A stretch of 64,000 bases of DNA from Mycobacterium yunnanensis (GTDB lineage: Bacteria > Actinomycetota > Actinomycetes > Mycobacteriales > Mycobacteriaceae). Positions 34,590-43,537 of this stretch are shown here, one piece after another; position 1 is the first letter of the stretch; every line of letters starts with the position of its first letter. The translations under genes were made by a program, and so were the position numbers. Under the pieces are notes generated by a model. It searched no databases and was not told where the DNA came from. It saw nothing but the letters and a program-made list of their open reading frames with translations. The stretch covers positions 311,565 through 375,564 of the forward strand of contig NZ_JACKVK010000008.1 in NCBI RefSeq assembly GCF_025823185.1, read 5' to 3'.

Positions 34590-35987
34590 TCAGGGCCGCG
34601 GTGCACCCTGGTACGGGGCGGAGACGAACCAGCCCGTCATGCCCCGAACGGCATGCCGGACGGTGCCGTCGGACTCGTTGCGCACCACTGCCGTGCAGCC
34701 GACGCCCGGTGGGATGGCGAAGTCGGCGTCGCCGACCGTCACGCGCCCCGGACCGGACAGCACCTTGGTGGTGACGCCCTCGGTGCCGACCACCGCAGGC
34801 AGTACCGACGCCCCGTCCAGGGCGAGGCGCAGCGCGCTGGCGCCCGCGCCGGCGTACAACACCGCCTCGGGCTGAACGCCGCCATTGGCCGCGATGAAGT
34901 CGTCGACCTCGTAGCCCGTGCTGGTGTTGACGACCAGCCGGCCGGAGTTCGCGCCCTGGTCGACGGCGGTCTGGTAGTTGGTCCAGCGGGAGCTGTTGAC
35001 CGTCAGCGCGTCGCCGCGGACGAAGCGCACCGACACCGCCCCCTTGGCCACCCGCAGGAAGCGGCACCCGTTGAGCGTGACCGCCGCCGGACCGGTGGTG
35101 TCGTCGCCGACGACCAGATCCTCGCCGCCGATGCGCTCGAAGTTGACGCCATGCAGGGTGATCGACCGGGTCTCGTTGCCCGACAGCAGCACGCCGCGAC
35201 CGCAACCCGCGAAGTCGCCGCCCACCCACTCCAGGGCCTCGACCCCGTTCTCGACGATCACCGCGGTGTCGCATTCCACCGCGCTGCAGTTGCGCAGACC
35301 CAGGGGGGCGGTCGGGGCGAAGTTCGTCGTCGGGAACTGCCACCCGGTGCCGGACCGTCCGACGCTGACGCCGTCGTAGCCGCCGTCCCAGCTGGATTCG
35401 TGCCGAACGCCGATTCCGTGGTCGAACACGGTGACCTCGGACACCGAGAATCGCGAGGCGAGTTGGACGCTCAGGCCGACCAGGTTGGGCTGCTTCTTGG
35501 TCGCCACCAGGGACAGGCCTGAGATGGCCCAGTCGGACGCGTATTCGTTGCCGCCGGGCACGCCGTGTGCCGTGACGGACGGCTCGGTGCCTTCGTTGCG
35601 CAACGTCGTGACGCCTCGGCCCGCACCTCGGACGTTGACGCGTCCCTTCGCAGGCAGCGTCATGCCGAGGAAGCCGTATTCCCCACCGGGCAGCACGACG
35701 TCGGCGCCCACCTTCGTCGACTCCGCGATCGCGGCGTCGAGAGCGTCGGTGTTCGCCTGCGGGCTACCCCCCGTCGAGAGCTTGGCAAGCACGCTCCTGG
35801 CACTCACCTCGACCTCGACGGTCGCCGGGTCGCTGCGCGAACACGAGGTGGCCGCCGCAGCCACCCCCGCGCCGACCGCAGCGGCCGATGCCACCAGCAG
35901 TCCGCGTCTGCCCTTGTCGAATGCGTTGCGATCGTTCGCGTTACGCGACGGCTGGGGTGCGTCGGCTGGCATGTCGACTGGCGTCAC
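34590..35987 (-). CDS. Tat-exported beta-helix lipoprotein (pectate-lyase-like fold)
   Basis: The 465-residue protein has an N-terminal twin-arginine signal (KGRRGLLVASAAAVGAGVAA, RR at 27-28) with a possible lipobox ending at Cys49. After it come repeated short beta-strand segments typical of right-handed parallel beta-helix proteins: ALDAAIAESTKVGADVVLPG, GRVNVRGAGRGVTTLRNEG, ISGLSLVATKK, ITLHGVNFERIGGEDLVVGD, VTLNGCRFLRVAKGAVSVRF. Such proteins are often polysaccharide lyases, hydrolases or epimerases; no catalytic residues can be named. It is located within the polysaccharide locus, so action on that polymer outside the membrane is inferred. Confidence 0.75.
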   Translation of the reverse strand: MTPVDMPADAPQPSRNANDRNAFDKGRRGLLVASAAAVGAGVAAAATSCSRSDPATVEVEVSARSVLAKLSTGGSPQANTDALDAAIAESTKVGADVVLPGGEYGFLGMTLPAKGRVNVRGAGRGVTTLRNEGTEPSVTAHGVPGGNEYASDWAISGLSLVATKKQPNLVGLSVQLASRFSVSEVTVFDHGIGVRHESSWDGGYDGVSVGRSGTGWQFPTTNFAPTAPLGLRNCSAVECDTAVIVENGVEALEWVGGDFAGCGRGVLLSGNETRSITLHGVNFERIGGEDLVVGDDTTGPAAVTLNGCRFLRVAKGAVSVRFVRGDALTVNSSRWTNYQTAVDQGANSGRLVVNTSTGYEVDDFIAANGGVQPEAVLYAGAGASALRLALDGASVLPAVVGTEGVTTKVLSGPGRVTVGDADFAIPPGVGCTAVVRNESDGTVRHAVRGMTGWFVSAPYQGAPRP

Positions 35988-36071
35988 GTCGGATCCTTCG
36001 GGGTTACGGCATGGCAGCGAGATGCTCCTGGTAGCCGACGATACTTCAGCACGGATGGAGGAGTTGACCCC

Positions 36072-37454
36072 ATGTTGACGCAGCTACGTGGTGCAGGGCC
36101 CTGGATCGTCGGGTTGGCGGCCGCGATGGTGGCCGGCGCCGCGGTCGCCATCTCACCGCTGTTCCTCGCCGTAGAAGCGCTCTTGCTGTTCGTACTGGCC
36201 GCCCTGCTCTACCCGGGCACCCGCTGGCAGCTCGCTCCGCTCACGGTGCTCGTCGTCTCCCCGGCAATCTTCCTCGACGCCGCGGGCGAACCGATGCCCA
36301 ACGGTGACGCCGCCCAAAAGGCGTTGCTGATCGTCGCGCTCGGATGCCTGGTGTTCACCGCCGGAGTCAGGTGGTCGGGCGTCGGAGCCGCGGCGGTCGC
36401 CGCGGTGGGCCTGGCGCTCGTGGTCTCGGTGCTCGACGTGGGAGGGGCGATCGACGTCGGCACGGCGCTGGCGGCCCGCGCGTTCGTCGGTTACACGCTG
36501 CCCTGGCTGTTCCTCTTCGTCGACTGGCGCAGGATCGGGGTCTCGCGGGGTCTGGGGTTCATCGCCAAATTGCCCCTGCTGAGCGTGATCGCCGGCATCC
36601 CGCTGCAACTCGCCGGGGTGTCGACGGTGTTCAGCATCGAGGCCACCGGCGTGCCGCGGCTCGAGGGCGCCTCGATCCCGGCGCACCTGGCCTTCCTCGC
36701 CCTCGTCGGGTTGGCCGCCGGACTGTGCCTGTTGGGTCTGCCGCAGGTCGACCGCAACTCGCGCACCCACCTGTGGGTCGGTCTGAACCTCGTCATCCTG
36801 GTGGGCACTGCGACGCGTGGCGGCATCGGCGTCGGCCTGGCCCTGGTGGCCGTCTTCATCGTCCACGCGCTGATGGTGAGCCGGACGTCGTCGCGACTGG
36901 CGCGCCGGGGCGCGTGGATGGCCACCGCCATCGGCGTCGTCGCCATGGTCGTGGCGGCGCCCGAACTGATCCGGCGCAGCATGGGCAACAGCTACGAGGG
37001 CACGTTCAACCTCTCGGGCCGAGATCAGGCCTGGGACTTCTTCTTCGGTCTCGCCACCCAGAGTCCGGCCACCGGCAAGGGGCTGGGCTTCGCCACCATC
37101 GCGGTGCAGCTGTACGCGCCGCCCAACGTGCAGAAGGAGTTCGTCGCACCGCACAACGAGTACATTCACCTCTGGCTCGACGGGGGCCTGCTGTTCCTCG
37201 TTGCGATGATGGCCACCATGCTGACGCTGTTCTTCCTGGCCGCCCGCGCGCACCGCGGCACCGTCAGATGGGTCATCGCCACCTTCGGACTGGGCTTCCT
37301 GGGCTACTCGTTCACCGACAACACCTTCTCCACACCACAATTCACCGTTCTGGTGGTCATGCTGCTCGGCATCCTGGCTGCCAACCCCGCATCGCCCAGA
37401 CAGGTCGGCGCGCCGTCGGCGCCGGTCGAGGCGAGGGCGGCGGTGCCCGCGTGA
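36072..37454 (+). CDS. Polysaccharide polymerase / O-antigen ligase-type membrane protein (Wzy-like)
   Basis: The protein is 460 residues from ATG 36072, with a GGATGGAGGAG site upstream and about 10-12 hydrophobic segments. A large external loop holds SMGNSYEGTFNLSGRDQAWD, GKGLGFATIAVQLYAPPNVQ and VAPHNEYIHLWLDGG; the last, H-N-x-Y/x-L, is the hallmark of the O-antigen ligase/Wzy family (PF04932). It should polymerise repeat units on the external face or ligate the finished chain. The stop overlaps the aminotransferase start (GTGA). Confidence 0.85.
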   Translation: MLTQLRGAGPWIVGLAAAMVAGAAVAISPLFLAVEALLLFVLAALLYPGTRWQLAPLTVLVVSPAIFLDAAGEPMPNGDAAQKALLIVALGCLVFTAGVRWSGVGAAAVAAVGLALVVSVLDVGGAIDVGTALAARAFVGYTLPWLFLFVDWRRIGVSRGLGFIAKLPLLSVIAGIPLQLAGVSTVFSIEATGVPRLEGASIPAHLAFLALVGLAAGLCLLGLPQVDRNSRTHLWVGLNLVILVGTATRGGIGVGLALVAVFIVHALMVSRTSSRLARRGAWMATAIGVVAMVVAAPELIRRSMGNSYEGTFNLSGRDQAWDFFFGLATQSPATGKGLGFATIAVQLYAPPNVQKEFVAPHNEYIHLWLDGGLLFLVAMMATMLTLFFLAARAHRGTVRWVIATFGLGFLGYSFTDNTFSTPQFTVLVVMLLGILAANPASPRQVGAPSAPVEARAAVPA

Positions 37455-38815
37455 GCACCCCGGGAGAGCCGACCTTCGAGGAGTCCCGTCGGTTGCAGGA
37501 CAGGTTGCACGAACTGATCCCCGGTGGCGCGCACACCTACGCGAGGGGTTCAGACCAGCTGCCGGAGTTCATGACGCCGGTGCTGACCCGCGGCAGCGGC
37601 TGCCGGGTGTGGGACGCCGACGGCAACTGCTACGTCGAGTACGGCATGGGATTGCGCTCGGTCACCCTCGGCCACGGGTATCAGCCGGTGCTCGACGCCG
37701 TCACCGCCACCATCGCCGACGGCGTCAACTTCACCCGGCCGACCGTGCTGGAATTGGCTGCGGCAGAGGACTTCCTGAGCCTGGTGCCGGCCGCGGACAT
37801 GGTGAAGTTCGCCAAGAACGGCTCCGACGCCACCACCGCCGCGGTCAAGTTGTCCCGCGCCGTCACCGGCCGGCGCCGGGTCGCGATGTGCACCCAGCCG
37901 TTCTTCTCCACCGACGACTGGTTCATCGGGTCCACCCCGATGAACGCCGGCATTCCCGACGGCTGCGCCGACGCCGCGCGGTTCGAGTACAACGACCTCG
38001 AATCGGTGTCGAAGGCGTTGGCGGGCAACGACATCGCCTGCGTCATCATGGAGGCCGCAAGCGCGAACGCCGAACCCGAGCCCGGCTTTCTCGAAGGCGT
38101 GCGGGCGTTGTGCGACCGGCACGGCTCGCTCCTGGTCTTCGACGAGATGATCACCGGGTTCCGCTGGTCTGCGCACGGGGCCCAAGGCGTCTACGGTGTC
38201 GAACCCGACCTGTCGTGCTGGGGCAAGGCCATGGCCAACGGCTTCCCGCTGGCCGCCCTGGCCGGCAAGCGCGAGTACATGGAGCTCGGCGGGTTGCGCA
38301 CCGAGCGCGACCGGGTCTTCCTGCTCTCGACCACGCACGGCCCGGAAACCGCGTCCCTGGCCGCCTTTCGCGCCGTCGTACACGCCTACCGCACCGAGGA
38401 TCCCGTCGGCCGGATGGAGCACGCGGGTCGGCTGCTGGCGCACGGGGTCACCGAGGCCGTCGCCGCCGCCGGGCTGGACGAGTACGTCAGCGTCGTCGGT
38501 CGGCCGTCCTGCATGGTCTTCGTCACCCGGGGACCCGACGGCGCCCCGTCGCAGGCCTACCGCACCCTGTTCCTGCAGGAGCTGTTGCGCCGCGGCGTAC
38601 TCGGGCAGTCCTTCATCACCTCGGCGGCCCACACCGACGCCGACGTCTCGGCGACCGTCGACGCGGTTCGGGCCGCGCTGCCCGTCTACGGCACGGCGAT
38701 CGAGGCGGGCACCGTCGAAGGTCTGCTCGAGGGCCGACCCGTCGCACCGGCATTGCGCCGGTCGGCGCACCCGCGTCTACTTCGCGGCGCGAGTAGCGGG
38801 GTGAATCGCGATTAG
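37451..38815 (+). CDS. Class III PLP aminotransferase/aminomutase (GSA-aminomutase-like)
   Basis: The 454-residue protein (GTG 37451) resembles glutamate-1-semialdehyde aminomutase: [74 protein letters not shown] and the PLP Lys in [20 protein letters not shown]. The genuine haem enzyme hemL is at 59.6 kb, and this one diverges from it (ATGA-type coupling to the Wzy-like gene). An amino-sugar or amino-acid decoration step in the polymer is therefore more likely. Its 3' end overlaps the Rv0495c homologue by 39 bases. Confidence 0.82.
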   Translation: MSTPGEPTFEESRRLQDRLHELIPGGAHTYARGSDQLPEFMTPVLTRGSGCRVWDADGNCYVEYGMGLRSVTLGHGYQPVLDAVTATIADGVNFTRPTVLELAAAEDFLSLVPAADMVKFAKNGSDATTAAVKLSRAVTGRRRVAMCTQPFFSTDDWFIGSTPMNAGIPDGCADAARFEYNDLESVSKALAGNDIACVIMEAASANAEPEPGFLEGVRALCDRHGSLLVFDEMITGFRWSAHGAQGVYGVEPDLSCWGKAMANGFPLAALAGKREYMELGGLRTERDRVFLLSTTHGPETASLAAFRAVVHAYRTEDPVGRMEHAGRLLAHGVTEAVAAAGLDEYVSVVGRPSCMVFVTRGPDGAPSQAYRTLFLQELLRRGVLGQSFITSAAHTDADVSATVDAVRAALPVYGTAIEAGTVEGLLEGRPVAPALRRSAHPRLLRGASSGVNRD

Positions 38816-39565
38816 CCCCAACGTGCTGCGTCGCTTGCACAGCGCGGCGAGTTCGGCGTAGGCCTTCGCGCCGAGGAGTTCGGTGAGTTCGGGGGCGTAG
38901 GACTGCCACACCTGCCGGGTTCCGACGTGGGCGTTGGGATCTCCGGTGCAGTACCAGTGCAGGTCCGCACCGCCCTCGCCCCAACCGCGCCGGTCGTATT
39001 CGGTGATGGTGGTGCGCAGCACCTGGGAACCGTCCGGCCGCTCCACCCACTCCTGGCTGCGCCGGATCGGCAGCTGCCAGCAGATCTCTGGTTTCATGGT
39101 CAGGGGTTCCACGCCGAGCTTGAGCGCCTTGGTGTGCAAAGCGCAGCCGATGCCCCCGGCAAAGCCGGGTCGGTTGAGGAAGATGCAGGCGCCCTTGTAC
39201 TTCCGGGTCCGCAGGTTGTCCTTGCCGTCGTACTCGTCCATCTCCAGGTAGCCCTTGCGGCCCAGGCCCTTGTCCCGGAACTGCCAGTCCTCGTCGGTCA
39301 ACTGCTTGACGGCGTCGTCGAGCTTGGCGACGTCGTCGTCGTCGGACATGAAGGCGCCGTGGCTGCAGCAGCCGTCGTCGGGTCGGTTCGCGACCGTGCC
39401 CTGACAGGCGGGGGTGCCGAACACGCACGTCCAGCGCGAACACAACCAGGTGATGTCCGCCGCGATGAGGTGTTCGGGATTGTCGGGGTCGAAGAACTCC
39501 ACCCATTCTCGGGCGAAGTCCAAGTCGACCTCACCATTCTTGGCACCGGGGCGCGATCCGCTCAC
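38777..39565 (-). CDS. Conserved cysteine-rich protein (Rv0495c family)
   Basis: The protein is about 262 residues if started at GTG 39565 ([20 protein letters not shown]); upstream in-frame starts exist, but they would run into the ppx promoter. Clusters of Cys ([45 protein letters not shown]) suggest a metal or Fe-S site, like YkgJ-type proteins. It is conserved next to ppx across mycobacteria and marks the right edge of the accessory polysaccharide insertion. Function unknown. Confidence 0.78.
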   Translation of the reverse strand: MSGSRPGAKNGEVDLDFAREWVEFFDPDNPEHLIAADITWLCSRWTCVFGTPACQGTVANRPDDGCCSHGAFMSDDDDVAKLDDAVKQLTDEDWQFRDKGLGRKGYLEMDEYDGKDNLRTRKYKGACIFLNRPGFAGGIGCALHTKALKLGVEPLTMKPEICWQLPIRRSQEWVERPDGSQVLRTTITEYDRRGWGEGGADLHWYCTGDPNAHVGTRQVWQSYAPELTELLGAKAYAELAALCKRRSTLGLIAIHPATRAAK

Positions 39566-39586
39566 GGAACGCAACGGTAGACCCGT

Positions 39587-39592
39587 TAACGT
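39587..39592 (+). promoter_or_regulatory. -10 element for a leaderless ppx transcript
   Basis: TAACGT (39587-39592) fits TANNNT. The GTG start of ppx (39600) follows after 7 bases, with no ribosome binding site visible. Confidence 0.45.
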
Positions 39593-39599
39593 GGGACGC

Positions 39600-40586
39600 G
39601 TGCGATTGGGCGTGCTCGACGTGGGCAGCAACACGGTTCATCTGCTCGTCGTCGACGCCCGGCGAGGTGGACACCCGACCCCGATGAGTTCGACGAAGGC
39701 CGCGCTGCGCCTCGCCGAGGCCATCGACGGGTCCGGAAAGCTGACCAGGAAGGGCGCCGACAAGCTCGTCGACACCGTCGACGAATTCGCCAAGATCGCC
39801 GCCAGTTCGGGGTGCGTCGAGCTGATGGCGTTCGCGACGTCGGCCGTTCGCGACGCCACGAACTCCGAAGACGTGCTGGCGCGGGTGCTTTCGGAGACGG
39901 GGGTGGCCCTCAAGGTGCTCTCGGGGGTCGACGAGTCTCGCCTGACGTTCCTCGCGGTGCGGCGCTGGTACGGCTGGAGCGCCGGGCGCATCATCAACAT
40001 CGACATCGGCGGCGGATCGCTGGAACTGTCCAGCGGCGTCGACGAGGAACCCGAGGTGGCGCTGTCGCTTCCGCTCGGCGCGGGCCGGCTCACCAGGGAG
40101 TGGCTGCAGGACGACCCGCCGGGGCGCCGCAGGGTGGCAATGCTGAGGGACTGGCTCGCCACGGAGATGGCCGAGGCGGGCGCCGGGGTGCTCGAGGCGG
40201 GCGTGCCGGACCTGACCGTCGCGACCTCCAAGACGTTCAGATCGCTGGCGCGACTCACCGGTGCGGCGCCTTCCGGCGCTGGACCGCGGGTGAAGAGGAC
40301 ACTGACTGCATCGGGGCTTCGTCAGCTCATAGCATTCATCTCTAGGATGACGACGGCCGACCGAGCGGAATTGGAAGGGGTGAGCGCCGAGCGCGCGCCA
40401 CAGATCGTGGCGGGAGCATTGGTAGCTGAAGCGAGTATGAAGGCCCTTGCGATCGATACCGTGGACATTTGCCCCTGGGCGTTGCGAGAAGGGTTGATCT
40501 TGCGGAAACTCGACAGTGAGGCCGACGGGACCGCCTTGTTCGGCACCTCGGCCGGCCTCACCAGAGCCAGAGGCGCGAGACGATGA
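39600..40586 (+). CDS. ppx: Ppx/GppA exopolyphosphatase (Rv0496, PPX1 type)
   Basis: The protein is 328 residues from GTG 39600 ([20 protein letters not shown]). The ASKHA ATPase fold motifs are present: [27 protein letters not shown] and [16 protein letters not shown]. It is the single-module short type that cleaves inorganic polyphosphate and possibly pppGpp-related substrates. In combination with the PPK2 at 5.3 kb, the window holds two polyphosphate enzymes. It overlaps the next gene by 4 bases (ATGA). Confidence 0.92.
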   Translation: MRLGVLDVGSNTVHLLVVDARRGGHPTPMSSTKAALRLAEAIDGSGKLTRKGADKLVDTVDEFAKIAASSGCVELMAFATSAVRDATNSEDVLARVLSETGVALKVLSGVDESRLTFLAVRRWYGWSAGRIINIDIGGGSLELSSGVDEEPEVALSLPLGAGRLTREWLQDDPPGRRRVAMLRDWLATEMAEAGAGVLEAGVPDLTVATSKTFRSLARLTGAAPSGAGPRVKRTLTASGLRQLIAFISRMTTADRAELEGVSAERAPQIVAGALVAEASMKALAIDTVDICPWALREGLILRKLDSEADGTALFGTSAGLTRARGARR

Positions 40587-41716
40587 CCGATCCAGACGAC
40601 ACGACCTCGACGCGGCCCATCTCGGTCGCGGAACTCCTGGCGAAGAACGGCACCATTGGTGCACCCCCGGCCGGCGGTCGACGCCGTCGCAGGCGGGGCA
40701 ACAGCGACGCGGTGACCGTCGCGGAACTCACCGGTGAGATACCGATCGTCAACACCGGTTCGATGCCCGTGGTGCGCCAGCCGGTCGCCGAACCCACGCC
40801 GGCGGTCGTCGAGCCGCCCGCGCCACCCGAGCCGCCCGCCGCCGAGGTCGAGCCGACCCCGGAGCCAGAACCGGACGTCGTACCGGACGCGGAGGCCGAG
40901 AGCGACGCAGCGGCCGAGACCGCCGTCGACTCCGACGCAGACGCCGACGCCGAGCAGGAGCTCGAGCCCGAGCCCGAACCCGAGGCCGAGCCAGAGCTCA
41001 CCGAGGCCGAACGGGACTACCAGGCCCACCTCGACGAGCGCGCCGCCGACCCGGACCCGGTCGACTTCTTCGCCCCGGCTCCGCGCCGCTCGCAGGCGTC
41101 TACCACCGGCGGATTCGCGGTTCAGAGCGCCGAGGAGATGAGTCCGGACCCCGTCGTCGACGACGACGAGGACTCCGACGAGATGCTGGACCTGGGACCC
41201 GGCTTCGGGGGCGCCCTCGACGACGATGACGCCCTCGACGAGCATGCCGCCGAGGACGACGAGGAATTGCGGCAGGAGACGCCGTCGTACCTGCGCTCCA
41301 ACACCGACACCCTGTTCGGCGGTCAGTCCGTCGCCGACGACCTGGCCCGGCGCGGCCGTGCTCCCGGACCCGAGGACATCGACCTCGGCGAGGACGACGC
41401 GACCGCGGCCGAATCGGTGGCCGAGGAACCCGCCGAGCGCCCCACCGAGGAGGCCTCGGCATTCGTCAGGGGCGTCTGGGTGGTGGTGCAGTGCGTCCTC
41501 GCCGTCGCCTTCGGGGCGGGGTTGTTCATCGCGTTCGACCAGCTGTGGCGGTGGAACACCATCGTCGCGCTGGTGCTGTCCGTGCTCGTCATCCTCGGCC
41601 TCGTCGTCGGCGTGCGCGTCGTCCGCAAGACCGAGGACATCGGCAGCACCCTGATCGCGGTGGCGGTGGGTGCCCTCGTCACGTTGGGACCCCTGGCTCT
41701 GCTGCAGTCGCACTGA
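40583..41716 (+). CDS. Acidic Pro/Glu-rich membrane protein (Rv0497 family)
   Basis: The 377-residue protein has a basic start (RRRRRRG near 33-38), a long acidic low-complexity region (about 60-285, many Glu-Pro and Asp runs) and C-terminal membrane segments (AFVRGVWVVVQCVLAVAFGA..., WNTIVALVLSVLVILGLVVG, TLIAVAVGALVTLGPLALLQ). The repeats at ISVAELLAKNGTIGAPP and VTVAELTGEIPI are a family feature. It is coupled to ppx. The disordered acidic domain should be cytoplasmic; function unknown. Confidence 0.82.
   Translation: MTDPDDTTSTRPISVAELLAKNGTIGAPPAGGRRRRRRGNSDAVTVAELTGEIPIVNTGSMPVVRQPVAEPTPAVVEPPAPPEPPAAEVEPTPEPEPDVVPDAEAESDAAAETAVDSDADADAEQELEPEPEPEAEPELTEAERDYQAHLDERAADPDPVDFFAPAPRRSQASTTGGFAVQSAEEMSPDPVVDDDEDSDEMLDLGPGFGGALDDDDALDEHAAEDDEELRQETPSYLRSNTDTLFGGQSVADDLARRGRAPGPEDIDLGEDDATAAESVAEEPAERPTEEASAFVRGVWVVVQCVLAVAFGAGLFIAFDQLWRWNTIVALVLSVLVILGLVVGVRVVRKTEDIGSTLIAVAVGALVTLGPLALLQSH
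40963..40998 (+). repeat. Hexanucleotide Glu-Pro repeats
   Basis: Tandem GAGCCC-like hexamers encode alternating Glu and Pro or Ala (EPEPEPEAEPE) inside the acidic region of the Rv0497-type gene. Slippage-prone low complexity. Confidence 0.6.
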
Positions 41717-41735
41717 CGCGTCACACTGACGGCTC

Positions 41736-42581
41736 GTGCGCCCCGCAATCAAGGTCGGTCTGTCCACCGCCTCGGTGTATCCGTTGAGGACCGAGGCGGC
41801 CTTCGAGTACGCCGCCCGCCTCGGCTACGACGGCGTCGAATTGATGGTGTGGGCCGAATCGGTCAGCCAGGACATCCCGGCGATCCGCCGGATGTCGGAG
41901 AGTTACGGCATCCCGGTGTTGAGCGTGCACGCGCCCTGTCTGCTGATCTCGCAGCGCGTGTGGGGCGCCGATCCCGTCTCCAAGCTGGAGCGCAGCGTCC
42001 GGGCGGCCGAGGAACTCGGCGCGCAGACCGTCGTGGTCCATCCGCCGTTTCGGTGGCAGCGGCGCTACGCCGAGGGGTTCACCGACCAGATCAGCGCCCT
42101 CGAGCAGTCCAGTGAGGTGATGGTCGCCGTCGAGAACATGTTCCCGTTCCGCGCCGACCGCATCTTCGGTACGGGCCAGTCGTCGATCTCACGGATGCGC
42201 AAGCGCGGGGGTAGCCCCGGCATAGCGGTGTCGGCGTTCGCGCCGTCCTACGACCCGCTGGACGGCAACCACGCGCACTACACACTCGACCTGTCGCACT
42301 CGGCGACCGCGGGCACCGACGCCGTTGAGATGGCGGGCCGCATGGGCGAGGGGCTGGTGCACCTGCACCTGTGCGACGGCAGCGGCGCGTCGACCGACGA
42401 GCACCTGGTGCCCGGGCGCGGCACGCAGCCCACCGTCGAGGTCTGTCAGATGCTGGCCGCGAGCAATTTCGCCGGGCACGTCATCTTGGAGGTGACCACC
42501 TCGGGAGCGCGCACGGCGGCCGAGCGTGACGAGCTGCTGACCGAGTCCCTCGAATTCGCCCGAGTCAACCTGTTGCGTTAG
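41736..42581 (+). CDS. Sugar phosphate isomerase/epimerase-type TIM-barrel protein (Rv0498 family)
   Basis: The 281-residue protein starts at GTG 41736. It has the xylose-isomerase-like TIM-barrel pattern: GLSTASVYPLRTEAAFEYAA, GYDGVELMVWAESVSQDIPA, VLSVHAPCL, TVVVHPPFRWQ, VAVENMFP and VHLHLCDGSG, with metal-binding His/Glu/Asp at strand ends and HVILEVTTSG near the end. Isomerase or endonuclease IV-like activity cannot be distinguished by reading. It lies in a string with ppx, the Rv0497 type and the Rv0499 type. Confidence 0.85.
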   Translation: MRPAIKVGLSTASVYPLRTEAAFEYAARLGYDGVELMVWAESVSQDIPAIRRMSESYGIPVLSVHAPCLLISQRVWGADPVSKLERSVRAAEELGAQTVVVHPPFRWQRRYAEGFTDQISALEQSSEVMVAVENMFPFRADRIFGTGQSSISRMRKRGGSPGIAVSAFAPSYDPLDGNHAHYTLDLSHSATAGTDAVEMAGRMGEGLVHLHLCDGSGASTDEHLVPGRGTQPTVEVCQMLAASNFAGHVILEVTTSGARTAAERDELLTESLEFARVNLLR

Positions 42582-42595
42582 GAGCTGTTGCCGTC

Positions 42596-43492
42596 ATGGA
42601 TGGGTCGACGTCGTTCGGCGATGCGATGAGGCTGAGCGAGGTGTCCTCGGACGATCCGCTGGTGCGGGTGTTCGACGGGGAACTCAACGAGCACTGGACG
42701 ATCGGTCCGAAGGTGCACGGCGGCGCGATGCTGGCGCTGTGTGCGAACGCCGCGCGGACGGTGATCACCGGAGGGCAGGAGCGGAGCGACCGGGGAAGTG
42801 TCACCGGCGGGCAGGACGTCGAACCGATCGCGGTGTCGGGCAGCTTCCTGTGGGCGCCGGACCCCGGGCCGGTGCGCGTGATCACCACGACGCGCAAGCG
42901 CGGTCGCCGGATCAGCGTGGTCGACGTCGCCCTGAAGCAAGGTGATGAGCGCTCGCGCGAAGAACAGAGGACTGCTGTGCGGACGACGATCACCCTCGCC
43001 GTGCCCGAGCACGACGCCCCGCCGTTGCTGTCGGTCAACCCCGTGGCGCAGCTGATGACGCCCGACCCGCCGCCGGGGCTCGAACCGATCGGGCCCGGGC
43101 ATCCGATGGCCGACGTCGTGCACCTGGCGCACGGGTGTGACATCCGGCCGTCGATGACGACGATGCAGCCTCGGACCGACGAATCGGATCGATCGCCGGC
43201 CTTTCAGTACTGGGTGCGTCCCAAGGACGCGTCCCCCGACGTCCTGTTCGCCCTGCTGAGCGGTGACCTGTCCGCGCCGGTCACGCTCGGACTGAACCGA
43301 AGTGGTTGGGCGCCAACGGTTCAGCTCACCGCCTATCTACGCGCACGACCGGCCGACGGGTGGTTGCGGGTGATGTGCACGGCCACTCAGATCGGCCAGG
43401 AGTGGTTCGACGAAGACCACGTCGTCGTCGACTGCGAGGGGCGCATCGTCGTGCAATCGCGCCAACTGGCACTGGTGCCGCCGCCGGCGTGA
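42596..43492 (+). CDS. Acyl-CoA thioesterase-like double-hotdog protein (Rv0499 family)
   Basis: The 298-residue protein begins MDGSTSFGDAMRLSEVSSDD. The N-terminal half has HWTIGPKVHGGAMLALCANA and a strand with VSGSFLWAPDPGPVRVITTT; the C-terminal half has PVTLGLNRSGWAPTVQLTAY and GQEWFDEDHVVVDCEGRIVV. This is the TesB-like double hotdog arrangement. It starts 14 bases after the sugar-isomerase-type gene, probably the same operon. Substrate unknown. Confidence 0.8.
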   Translation: MDGSTSFGDAMRLSEVSSDDPLVRVFDGELNEHWTIGPKVHGGAMLALCANAARTVITGGQERSDRGSVTGGQDVEPIAVSGSFLWAPDPGPVRVITTTRKRGRRISVVDVALKQGDERSREEQRTAVRTTITLAVPEHDAPPLLSVNPVAQLMTPDPPPGLEPIGPGHPMADVVHLAHGCDIRPSMTTMQPRTDESDRSPAFQYWVRPKDASPDVLFALLSGDLSAPVTLGLNRSGWAPTVQLTAYLRARPADGWLRVMCTATQIGQEWFDEDHVVVDCEGRIVVQSRQLALVPPPA

Positions 43493-43537
43493 CCCGCGCG
43501 CCGCACCACGGTCACGAGGTCGACCGCGACGCGTGCA

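Noticed and set aside
34489..35343. An alternative minus-strand frame overlapping the beta-helix gene and intergenic region
   Set aside because: Arg/Gly-rich, no signal peptide or domain; the beta-helix frame has a Tat signal, a ribosome binding site and structured repeats.
36153..37340. A 395-codon open frame on the - strand opposite the Wzy-like gene
   Set aside because: Gln/Glu/Asp/Arg-rich shadow of a membrane protein gene, whose hydrophobic codons read as charged ones on the other strand.
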